Of a stretch of DNA of 64,000 nt, positions 33,948 to 41,639 are shown piece by piece (the stretch's first letter is position 1; every line of letters starts with the position of its first letter). The stretch is from contig NZ_JBKQWU010000003.1 of assembly GCF_047275745.1 (NCBI RefSeq), positions 178,561 to 242,560 on the forward strand, given 5' to 3'. The notes under the pieces are model-generated. The model was not told where the DNA came from. It ran no database searches and was given only the letters and a program-made list of their open reading frames with translations. The DNA is from Amaricoccus sp047275745. GTDB lineage: Bacteria; Pseudomonadota; Alphaproteobacteria; Rhodobacterales; Rhodobacteraceae. The position numbers were made by a program, and so were the translations under genes.

Positions 33948-34787
33948 ATGGCGCTCTTGAAGATCCGCGACCTGACGGTCCGCTTCGCGACCGCGACGGG
34001 CAGTTTCACGGCGGTGGACGGCATCGATGTCTCCGTCGGCCGGGGCGAGGTGCTGGCGATCGTCGGCGAATCCGGCTCCGGCAAGTCGGTGTCGATGCTG
34101 GCGGTCATGGGGCTCCTGCCCGACACCGCCACCATCACCGCCGAGGAGATGACCTATGACGGCCGCGACATGCTCACCATGTCCGCGGCCGAGCGGCGCA
34201 AGCTGATCGGGCGCGAGATCACGATGATCTTCCAGGAGCCGATCGCCTCGCTGAACCCCTCCTTCACCACCGGGTTCCAGATCGAGGAAGTGCTGCGGCT
34301 CAATCTCGGAATGTCGCGCCGCGACGCGCACGCGCGCGCCGTCGAGCTTTTCAACGCCGTGGGTATCCCCGAGCCGGAGGAGAAGCTGAAAGCCTATCCG
34401 CACCAGATGTCGGGCGGCCAGTGCCAGCGCGTGATGATCGCGATCGCCATCGCCTCCAACCCGCGTCTGCTGATCGCGGACGAGCCGACGACGGCGCTCG
34501 ACGTGACGATCCAGAAACAGATCCTCGACCTGCTCCTGAAGCTGCAGGAGGATTACGGCATGGCGCTGATCCTGATCACCCATGACATGGGCGTGGTTGC
34601 CGAGACCGCCGACCGCGTGGTGGTCCAATACAAGGGCAGGAAGATGGAGGAGGCCGATGTGCTGAGCCTGTTCGAGGCGCCCAAGCACCCCTACACGCGC
34701 GCGCTGCTCTCGGCGCTGCCGGAGAACGCGACCGGCGATCGCCTGCCGACCGTCGCCGACTATTACGATCGGGAGGGCACCCAATGA
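33948..34787 (+). CDS. dppD: Peptide ABC transporter ATP-binding protein (DppD-like)
   Basis: A 279-residue ATPase. Walker A is GESGSGKS, the signature is MSGGQCQR (slightly unusual, where most DppD have LSGGMRQR), Walker B is LLIADEPT, and the H-loop is ITHDMG. The C-terminal oligopeptide-transporter extension is short and lacks the cysteine cluster that DppD/DppF can use for an iron-sulfur site. The start lies 2 bases after the dppC stop, and the 3' end overlaps dppF by four bases. Confidence 0.93.
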   Translation: MALLKIRDLTVRFATATGSFTAVDGIDVSVGRGEVLAIVGESGSGKSVSMLAVMGLLPDTATITAEEMTYDGRDMLTMSAAERRKLIGREITMIFQEPIASLNPSFTTGFQIEEVLRLNLGMSRRDAHARAVELFNAVGIPEPEEKLKAYPHQMSGGQCQRVMIAIAIASNPRLLIADEPTTALDVTIQKQILDLLLKLQEDYGMALILITHDMGVVAETADRVVVQYKGRKMEEADVLSLFEAPKHPYTRALLSALPENATGDRLPTVADYYDREGTQ

Positions 34788-35757
34788 CCCCGGTCGTCGA
34801 GGGCCGCGCCATCGTTCAGGAATATCACATTCCGGGCGGCATGTTCGCGCGCGCCCGCAGCGTGCGCGCGCTGAAGGGGATCGACTTCCGGGTCGAGAAG
34901 GGCAAGACGCTGGCGATCGTCGGCGAAAGCGGTTCCGGCAAGTCTACGCTGGCGCGTATCGTCGCGTTGATCGACCCGCCCACCGAGGGCGAGCTGCTGA
35001 TCGAAGGCGCCCCNTGGCGATCGTCGGCGAAAGCGGTTCCGGCAAGTCTACGCTGGCGCGTATCGTCGCGTTGATCGACCCGCCCACCGAGGGCGAGCTG
35101 CTGATCGAAGGCGCCCCCGTCGACATCCGCGCGCGGCGCCCCGGGCCTGAACTCCGCTCGAAGGTCCAGATGGTGTTCCAGAACCCCTATGGCAGCCTCA
35201 ACCCGCGCCAGAAGATCGGCGACGTGCTGACCGAGCCGCTGGTGATCAACACCGACGTTCCGGCCGCCGAGCGCCGCGACCGGGCCCGGGCGATGCTCGG
35301 GAAGGTCGGGCTCATGCCCGAGCACTACAACCGCTATCCGCACATGTTCTCCGGCGGCCAGCGGCAACGTATCGCCATCGCACGCGCGCTCATGCTGAAC
35401 CCCTCGCTTCTGGTCCTGGACGAGCCCGTCTCGGCGCTGGACCTCTCGGTGCAGGCGCAGGTGCTCAATCTCCTCGCCGATCTCCAGGACGAGCTGGGCC
35501 TGACCTATGTCTTCGTCAGCCACGACCTCTCGGTGGTCCGCTACATCGCCGACGAGGTGATGGTGATCTCGAAGGGCGAGGCGGTCGAACAGGGCACGCG
35601 CGACGAGATCTTCGCCGGGCCGAAACACCCCTATACCCGCCAGCTCTTCGCCGCGACCCCGATCACCGACATCGAGGCGATCCGACAGCGCGTCGCCCGC
35701 CGCGCCGCCGCGCGCACGGCCGCGCGCACGGCCGCGCGGGAACAGGCGACGGCCTGA
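34784..35757 (+). CDS. dppF: Peptide ABC transporter ATP-binding protein (DppF-like), split by an assembly join
   Basis: As given, the frame is broken: the first part (from ATG 34784) carries Walker A GESGSGKS and then runs into N at 35014 and a repeated copy. Deleting one 103-bp copy plus the N (104 bases in total) restores one continuous 289-residue ATPase with a normal DppF layout: Walker A once, signature FSGGQRQR, Walker B LLVLDEP, H-loop VSHDLS, and an Ala/Arg-rich tail made by a short ACGGCCGCGC repeat. The natural gene is therefore most likely intact. It is the last gene of the dpp operon. Confidence 0.9.
34911..35117. repeat. 103-bp perfect direct duplication around a single N (assembly artefact)
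   Basis: Bases 34911-35013 are repeated exactly at 35015-35117, with N at 35014 between them. This is the pattern left when two contigs with an unresolved ~100-base overlap are joined by a gap character. Removing one copy restores the dppF reading frame, which supports artefact rather than biology. Confidence 0.92.
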
Positions 35758-35970
35758 CGATCCGGACGACGGAGATCCGACTTCGGCGCCGCTCCGGAGC
35801 CTCGCCAGCAGCACCAGCCCAAAGGGGCGCGATCCGTCGTCACGGACAGTGGCGTGTCGACCAGCGCGGGTCGCCCGGCGCGGATCGGGCAACGATTTGT
35901 TAATCGTCCTGCGAGACCACTGATCCGTGCGAGCGCCCCGACAATCCGGCCGCGCGGCCAGTATCGGATC

Positions 35971-38088
35971 ATGGATCTCCCAATGAATGAGTGTCGGCGC
36001 GTTGTAATCGACCATGCGATCGCTCAAGGTCAGCCGCACCCGCTTGGGCCTTCCGTTCAGGCCAACGGGGTCAATTTCTCGCTGTTCTCGCAGAATGCCA
36101 CCGGTGTCGAGTTGTTGCTGTTTCGCGACGACACGGCCCCGCTGCCGTATCAGACCGTGCGTCTCGATCCGGTCGTGAACCGCGCCTTCGGGTTCTGGCA
36201 CGTGTTCGTGGAAGGACTGCGTCCGGGAGCGCTCTACGGCTATCGGATCGACGGTCCGTGGGACCCGGCGAACGGCCATCGCTTCGACCGATCCAAGCTC
36301 GCCATCGATCCCTATGCCCGCGGTCACTCCGCGACGCTCTGGGATCGCGGCGCCGCCTGCGCGCCGGGCGACAACGTCGAGACGGCGATGCGAAGCGTGG
36401 TCATCGACTGGTCGGATTACGACTGGGAAGGCGACCAGCCGCTCGGCCGGCCGATACAGGATCTCGTGATCTACGAGACGCATGTCCGGGGCCTGACCCG
36501 ATCGCCGAGTTCCGGGGTCGAGGCGCCCGGGACTTTCGGCGGGTTGATCGAGAAGATCCCGTACCTGCGGGAGCTCGGCGTGACCGCGCTCGAGCTTCTG
36601 CCGGTCTTCGAGTTCGACTCGAGCCAGGTCCTGCGCCAGGGCCCCGACAAGCAGCCCCTCCGCAACTACTGGGGCTACAGCACGATCGGCTTCTTCTCGC
36701 CGGAGAACAGCTACTGCCTGACGCCCGAATACGGCACGCATGTCAACGAATTTCGGGACATGGTGAAGGCGCTGCATCGCGCCGGGATCGAAGTCATTCT
36801 CGATGTGGTGTTCAACCACACCGACGAGGGCAATCATCTCGGGCCGGCCATGTGTTTCAAGCTGCTCGACAATTCGATCTACTACCATCTCGTCCCGCAC
36901 GACCGGCAATACTACATGGACTATTCCGGATGCGGGAATACGTTCAACTGCAATCATCCGGTCGTCGCCAAGCTGATCGTCGAGTGCCTGGAGTTCTGGG
37001 TGCGCGAGATGCATGTCGACGGGTTTCGGTTCGACGAAGGCTCGATCCTGACGCGCGACGAGAACGGCGAGACCGTCCTTCACCCGCCGGTCGTCTGGGC
37101 GATCGAACTCTCCGAGACGCTGGCCAACACGAAGATCATCGCCGAGGCCTGGGACGCCGCGGGCGCCTATCAGGTCGGCTACTTTCCGGGCTATCGATGG
37201 GCGGAGTGGAACGGCCGGTTCCGCGACGTGGCGCGGCGCTTCATCCGCGGCGAGGGCGGGCTGATCGGCGAGGTCGCTGATCGTCTCTGCGGCAGCGCCA
37301 GCATCTATCAGGCCAGCGGCCACGCTCCGATCAACAGCGTCAACTTCATCACCTGCCACGACGGTTTCACGTTGAACGACCTCGTCAGCTACGACGAGAA
37401 GCACAACTGGGCGAATGGCGAGGGCAACAACGACGGCGCCAACGACAACAACGGCTGGAACTGCGGCGCCGAGGGGCCGGCGGGGCCCGAGATCGAGCGG
37501 GTACGCGCCCAGCAGATCAAGAACTTCGCCACGTTCCTGATGCTGTCGCAAGGCGTGCCGATGATCACCGGCGGCGACGAGATCCGCCGGACCCAGGGCG
37601 GCAACAACAACGCCTATTGCCAGGACGAGATCAGCTGGTTCGACTGGAGCGGTGCCGAGCGCGAGGCGGAGATGCTGCGCTTCTTCCGGGAGGTCATTGA
37701 TCTGCGCCGGCACCATCCGATGCTGCGGCGCTCGCGTTTCTTCACCGGCGCCCGCGATGCACGCGGCGTGGCGGACGTGACCTGGCACGGAACGCGGCTC
37801 GGCCAGCCGGACTGGGACGACGCCAGGTCGAGAGTGCTGGCCGCCACGTTCGGCGCGCAGGACGCCGCCGAGATCGACCTGCACGTGATGTTCAACATGG
37901 CGGATCACACGATCGGCTTCGATCTGCCCACGATCCCGGGCCGCGAATGGCGGCGCATCCTCGACACCTCGCTGCCATCCCCGAACGACATCGTGTCCCC
38001 AGGGCATGAGGTTCGGGTGGCCGGCCAGGAATACCTGGTGAATGGCCGCTCCATCGTCCTGCTGGGCAGTTTCGACCGCCGCCAGTGA
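35971..38088 (+). CDS. GlgX-like glycogen/alpha-glucan debranching enzyme
   Basis: A 705-residue GH13 (isoamylase/GlgX) enzyme that hydrolyses alpha-1,6 branches of glycogen or maltooligosaccharides. An N-terminal CBM48-like domain (about 15-110, HPLGPSVQANGVNFSLFSQNA) precedes the TIM barrel. The catalytic residues are intact: region I DVVFNH, nucleophile D355 (GFRFDEG), acid/base E392 (IIAEAWD) and D464 (TCHDGF). There is no signal peptide, so it is cytoplasmic. The ATG at 35971 is used; 35983 is also possible. No glgA, glgB, glgC or glgP is adjacent, so this is not a standard glycogen operon; instead it leads a six-gene run with an AGE-STAS fusion 43 bases downstream. Confidence 0.88.
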   Translation: MDLPMNECRRVVIDHAIAQGQPHPLGPSVQANGVNFSLFSQNATGVELLLFRDDTAPLPYQTVRLDPVVNRAFGFWHVFVEGLRPGALYGYRIDGPWDPANGHRFDRSKLAIDPYARGHSATLWDRGAACAPGDNVETAMRSVVIDWSDYDWEGDQPLGRPIQDLVIYETHVRGLTRSPSSGVEAPGTFGGLIEKIPYLRELGVTALELLPVFEFDSSQVLRQGPDKQPLRNYWGYSTIGFFSPENSYCLTPEYGTHVNEFRDMVKALHRAGIEVILDVVFNHTDEGNHLGPAMCFKLLDNSIYYHLVPHDRQYYMDYSGCGNTFNCNHPVVAKLIVECLEFWVREMHVDGFRFDEGSILTRDENGETVLHPPVVWAIELSETLANTKIIAEAWDAAGAYQVGYFPGYRWAEWNGRFRDVARRFIRGEGGLIGEVADRLCGSASIYQASGHAPINSVNFITCHDGFTLNDLVSYDEKHNWANGEGNNDGANDNNGWNCGAEGPAGPEIERVRAQQIKNFATFLMLSQGVPMITGGDEIRRTQGGNNNAYCQDEISWFDWSGAEREAEMLRFFREVIDLRRHHPMLRRSRFFTGARDARGVADVTWHGTRLGQPDWDDARSRVLAATFGAQDAAEIDLHVMFNMADHTIGFDLPTIPGREWRRILDTSLPSPNDIVSPGHEVRVAGQEYLVNGRSIVLLGSFDRRQ

Positions 38089-38131
38089 CGTTTCTCCGTA
38101 ACGCTCTGCAGAACCACCCCGAGGCCCAGTC

Positions 38132-40267
38132 ATGATCAATGTCGCATTCTCGTTCTCCGACACCATCGCCGGCTATTGTACCGGGTTCGACGAGGAGGCC
38201 GACAGTTTCGGGATACGAACCTCCGACGGGCGAGACTTCGTCGTCAGGCTGACGCCGACGACCTATGCCGAGATGACCCGCAATCTGGGCGAGGCCTATA
38301 TCGATTGCGGCGGGCAGATGCGCGCGATGCTGGTGCCGGACCGTTTCGTCTTCGCCTATGGCGTCCACTACCCCGAAAGCGACAAGCCGTTCGAGGCGAA
38401 GATGCTCGTATTCGCCGGGCGGACGGAAACCGACTTCGTCTTCGAGCAGAAGGACTGGTGGATCAAGCAGATCCGTCAGCTCGGCACGTTCTTCCTGCGC
38501 GCGCAATTCGCCGGTCCCGATGGCGCGCTCGACATCAACTATCGCAATTACCGCACGGCGCTCACCGCCGACGGCACCCGGACCGACACGGCCCGGCAGG
38601 AATGCGATACGATTTCCCGGCTCGTCTACGGATTTGCGAGCGCCTACCTGCTGACCGGCGAGGAGCAATTCCTCGAGGCGGCCGAGGCGGGAACCGACTA
38701 CCTTCGCGACCATTTCCGCGCGAGCGATCCGACCGCCGGGATCAACTACTGGTATCACGCCATCGACGTGAGCGGGTCGCGCACGCGCAAGGTCCTGGCC
38801 TCCGAGTTCGGCGACGATTTCGATGCCATCCCGGCCTATGAGCAAATCTACGCGCTGGCGGGTCCGGTCCAGACCTACCGGATCACCGGTGACAGCCGTA
38901 TCCTGGCGGATGCGCGCGCGACGATGACCATGTTCGACCGGTATTTCTACGATCCCGAGCGCGGTGGCTACTGGTCGCATATCGACCCGGTGACGTTCGA
39001 CGGAACCAGTGAAACGCTCGGCCACAACCGGTCGCGCAAGAACTGGAACTCGGTCGGCGACCACGCTCCGGCCTATCTCATCAACCTGCTGCTCGCGACC
39101 GGGGACGAGCGCGAGCGCAAGATGCTCGAATACTGCGCCGACCAGATCACCGAGCACTTCCCGGACTTCGAGAACTCGCCCTTCGTCAACGAGAAGTTTC
39201 ACGGCGACTGGTCGCACGATCAGACCTGGGGCTGGCAGCAGAACCGGGCCGTCGTCGGGCACAACCTGAAGATCGCCTGGAACCTGATGCGCATCGCCAG
39301 CGTGAAGCCCGACCAGCGCTATGTCGATCTGGCCGAGAAGATCGCCGCCCTGATGCCGCGGCATGGCATGGATAAGCAGCGCCTCGGCTGGTACGACGTG
39401 GTCGAACGCGTGCTCGCCGATGGCGAGACCGTTCACCGTTACGCCTGGCACGACCGCAAGGCCTGGTGGCAGCAGGAACAGGGCATCCTCGCCTACATGA
39501 TCCTGGCCGGCGTCCAGAAGGATGCGAAGTACCTGAAATACGCCCGCGAATCCTCGGCCTTCTATAACGCCTGGTTCCTCGACCATGACGCCGGCGGCAT
39601 CTACTTCAACGTGCTGGCGAGCGGCCTGCCCTATCTGATGGGAACCGAGCGGATGAAAGGCAGCCATTCGATGAGTGGATACCACTCGTTCGAACTCTGC
39701 TATCTCGCGGCGGTCTACGGCAACCTGCTGATCACCAGGCAGCCGCTCGATCTCTACTTCAAGCCCTACCCGCATGCGTTCCCGGACGGCGTGCTCCGGG
39801 TATCGCCCGACCTGCTGCCGCCCGGATCGGTGCGGATCGAGAGTGTCACCGTCGACGGGGCGCCCTATGGAGACTTCGACCCCGAGGCGCTGACGGTCGC
39901 CCTGCCCCGGAGCACGGAGCGGGTGAAGGTCCATGTCCGGCTCGTGCCGACGAGCGGCGTCGAGCACTTCGACGTGGCGACCAGTTCCGACGGCGAGACC
40001 ATGACGCTCGAGATGTCGGGCGCGCTCGACGAGCGCGGGATGCCGGCCTTCCTCGCCGCGATGGCGAAGGTGCTGGAGGCGCGGCCGAAGGCCCTTGTCC
40101 TCGACGTGGCGAGCCTGACCTCGATCACCGCGCCCGCCATCCGCGAACTCGCCCTCATGCGGCAGAAGCTCGATATCGACGCCGATATCCGCGTCACGGG
40201 CGCCCGCCCCGAGATGAGGGAACGGCTCGCGGACGCGGAAATCAGCGAAGGCATGACTGTCGGTTGA
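38132..40267 (+). CDS. AGE-type epimerase/isomerase barrel fused to a C-terminal STAS domain
   Basis: A 711-residue protein. After ~110 N-terminal residues of unknown fold, residues ~115-545 resemble the N-acylglucosamine 2-epimerase/mannose isomerase (alpha/alpha)6 barrel. Candidate catalytic histidines are H209 (YWYHAID), H377 (VVGHNLKIAW) and H518 (GYHSFELCYLA), with the Trp-rich WWQQEQGILAY tract between them. A short beta-rich linker (about 548-610) is followed by a STAS domain (about 612-711). At the loop where anti-sigma antagonists carry the phosphorylated serine (DSSG), this protein has T666-A667-P668-A669, so the classical phosphoswitch appears lost. No signal peptide. I know of no characterised AGE-STAS protein; the sugar substrate is unknown. 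Followed by two hairpins and the next gene of the run. Confidence 0.7.
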   Translation: MINVAFSFSDTIAGYCTGFDEEADSFGIRTSDGRDFVVRLTPTTYAEMTRNLGEAYIDCGGQMRAMLVPDRFVFAYGVHYPESDKPFEAKMLVFAGRTETDFVFEQKDWWIKQIRQLGTFFLRAQFAGPDGALDINYRNYRTALTADGTRTDTARQECDTISRLVYGFASAYLLTGEEQFLEAAEAGTDYLRDHFRASDPTAGINYWYHAIDVSGSRTRKVLASEFGDDFDAIPAYEQIYALAGPVQTYRITGDSRILADARATMTMFDRYFYDPERGGYWSHIDPVTFDGTSETLGHNRSRKNWNSVGDHAPAYLINLLLATGDERERKMLEYCADQITEHFPDFENSPFVNEKFHGDWSHDQTWGWQQNRAVVGHNLKIAWNLMRIASVKPDQRYVDLAEKIAALMPRHGMDKQRLGWYDVVERVLADGETVHRYAWHDRKAWWQQEQGILAYMILAGVQKDAKYLKYARESSAFYNAWFLDHDAGGIYFNVLASGLPYLMGTERMKGSHSMSGYHSFELCYLAAVYGNLLITRQPLDLYFKPYPHAFPDGVLRVSPDLLPPGSVRIESVTVDGAPYGDFDPEALTVALPRSTERVKVHVRLVPTSGVEHFDVATSSDGETMTLEMSGALDERGMPAFLAAMAKVLEARPKALVLDVASLTSITAPAIRELALMRQKLDIDADIRVTGARPEMRERLADAEISEGMTVG

Positions 40268-40276
40268 CGATCAAGA

Positions 40277-40318
40277 CAGGTGGCCGCCCGACGCGGTCAC
40301 CTGCTCGCAGCGGGCGAG
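40277..40318 (+). promoter_or_regulatory. Two intercistronic stem-loops after the AGE-STAS gene
   Basis: The first stem is 11 bp (40277-40287 with 40293-40303; ten Watson-Crick pairs and one G-T) with loop CCGAC, starting 10 bases after the stop codon. The second is 5 bp (40304-40308 with 40314-40318, loop AGCGG). No T-tract follows. They may attenuate or process the transcript and thus set different levels for the first two and last four genes of the run. Confidence 0.6.
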
Positions 40319-40348
40319 CGGTACGAACCGCGCGCAAGGAGAGTATCT

Positions 40349-40915
40349 GTGTCAAGACGCAAGAACTGCTACGACGGTCTTTCGGCCGACTACTCGCGCC
40401 CGGACAAGGTCGAGGAGGCGCTGGCAACGAAGCTGATCCGGCTGGGCGAGCAGATCGTCGCCCGCAAGGAGTCGAGCTTGCCCGCGATCGGGCCGGATTA
40501 CACCCCCGGGACCATCGAGGAAGAAAACCGCGAGTGGTGGCCGACGCATTGCGAGGCGCTGCGCCAGAAACGCGGCGACATCCTGACCGGGGAATACCGC
40601 GACGATCTCGTCTACTTCTGCCAGGACGGTCCGTATCGGGGCATCACCGAACAGGGTGAGCGCGAGAAGCACTGGTGGGCGCTGATCGCGCAGCCGGGCG
40701 TCACGATGACCTGGCCGATCGTGATGTTCTGGAGCGAGTTCGTCCATTTCGAATGGGCCGCCATGGACGACGAGACGCATGAGACCATCGCCAAGGGCAG
40801 CGTCTGCTGGGTGCGGCGCGGCCATCGCGGCGGCTGCTACTTCAAGAGCGAGCAGCTCACCTTCTACCGGGACGTCTACGCGCCGGACCGGCTCCTAAAG
40901 CTGATCGGCGGTTAG
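40349..40915 (+). CDS. Conserved protein, possibly NTF2/SnoaL-like
   Basis: A 188-residue soluble protein, probably cytoplasmic. The start is GTG at 40349, preceded by AAGGAG at good spacing; a longer frame beginning at 40280 would read through the hairpins and is rejected. The pattern of helices followed by a strongly beta-rich second half, with tryptophan-rich tracts (EKHWWALIAQPG, MFWSEFVHFEWAAMDD) and the terminal SEQLTFYRDVYAPDRLLKLI, suggests the cone-like NTF2/SnoaL fold, which binds small hydrophobic molecules or acts as a small enzyme. No catalytic residue can be named with certainty. Fold assignment tentative; it is the third gene of the glgX-led run. Confidence 0.55.
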   Translation: MSRRKNCYDGLSADYSRPDKVEEALATKLIRLGEQIVARKESSLPAIGPDYTPGTIEEENREWWPTHCEALRQKRGDILTGEYRDDLVYFCQDGPYRGITEQGEREKHWWALIAQPGVTMTWPIVMFWSEFVHFEWAAMDDETHETIAKGSVCWVRRGHRGGCYFKSEQLTFYRDVYAPDRLLKLIGG

Positions 40916-40964
40916 GCCGGGCGGAGCGTTCGGCCGCGAAGACTGGGTGCGCTCACGCGCGCGG

Positions 40965-40986
40965 GTGCAAAAAGATGGAGTTGCAC
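40965..40986 (+). promoter_or_regulatory. Hairpin presenting a ribosome-binding site in its loop
   Basis: GTGCAA (40965-40970) and TTGCAC (40981-40986) form a 6-bp stem whose 10-base loop contains the GGAG ribosome-binding site of the DJ-1/PfpI gene; the stem ends one base before the ATG. It could tune translation start; significance unproven. Confidence 0.35.
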
Positions 40987-40987
40987 A

Positions 40988-41623
40988 ATGACCGGCGACA
41001 CGGATCGCGGCATCTTTGGTGAAGCCAGGCACGGGCGGATCGGAGTGCTCATCGAGGAGCATTTCGACCAGACCGAGTTCCAGAAGTTCAACGGGTTCTT
41101 CCCTGCCAAGGGCTACCAGCTCGTCTACATGACCCATCTCTGGGGCCAGCCTTCGCTGCATTTCCGCGCAAACCCCGATGATGGCGTAGTCGAATCAGAG
41201 GTCACGGTCACGACCGAGGTCAACGAGGTCCGGGTCGGTGACTATCTCGGCTTCCTGCTGATCGGCGCCTATGCGATGGATCGCCTGCGCTATCAGGCCA
41301 ATCCGCGAAAAGGTCAGCCCAATGCCGCCCCGGCGGTCGAGTTGCTGCGGCGCGCGAGCGCCACCCAGGGCGTCAAGATCGGCACGATCTGTCACAGCCT
41401 GTGGCTCCTCTGCGCCGACCGCGCCCTGCTCGAAGGACGGCGCGTGACCTGCGCGCACAACATCATCTGCGACGTCGAGAACGCCGGCGGCGATGTCGTC
41501 TTCAACGGCGATCAGACCGAGGATCTCGTCATCGACGGCGATCTGATCACCGCCAAACATCCCGGAGTCACCGACAGGTTCCTCGAGGCCTATGTCGCCG
41601 AGTTGAACAAGGTCCCCGCCTGA
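40988..41623 (+). CDS. DJ-1/PfpI family protein
   Basis: A 211-residue class I glutamine-amidotransferase-like protein. The nucleophile elbow is G-T-I-C135-H136-S, as in DJ-1/PfpI/YhbO-type hydratases, proteases or deglycases; acidic residues in VLIEEHFDQTEF near the N-terminus occupy the place of the glutamate that activates the cysteine. The long beta-alpha insert (about 55-95) differs from the shortest family members. The substrate is unknown; glyoxal-type detoxification or protein repair would fit with sugar chemistry in the neighbouring genes. Cytoplasmic, 16 bases upstream of the GMC flavoenzyme gene. Confidence 0.82.
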   Translation: MTGDTDRGIFGEARHGRIGVLIEEHFDQTEFQKFNGFFPAKGYQLVYMTHLWGQPSLHFRANPDDGVVESEVTVTTEVNEVRVGDYLGFLLIGAYAMDRLRYQANPRKGQPNAAPAVELLRRASATQGVKIGTICHSLWLLCADRALLEGRRVTCAHNIICDVENAGGDVVFNGDQTEDLVIDGDLITAKHPGVTDRFLEAYVAELNKVPA

Positions 41624-41639
41624 AGCGGACGAGGTCATC

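Noticed and set aside
34911..35117. Natural tandem duplication in dppF
   Set aside because: The single N exactly between perfect copies is the mark of a contig join.
35971..38088. Standard glycogen operon
   Set aside because: No glgA, glgB, glgC or glgP gene in the window; only a debranching enzyme is present.
34825..38166. A very long minus-strand frame across dppF and glgX
   Set aside because: Runs antisense to two well-supported genes and through the assembly duplication; no homology.
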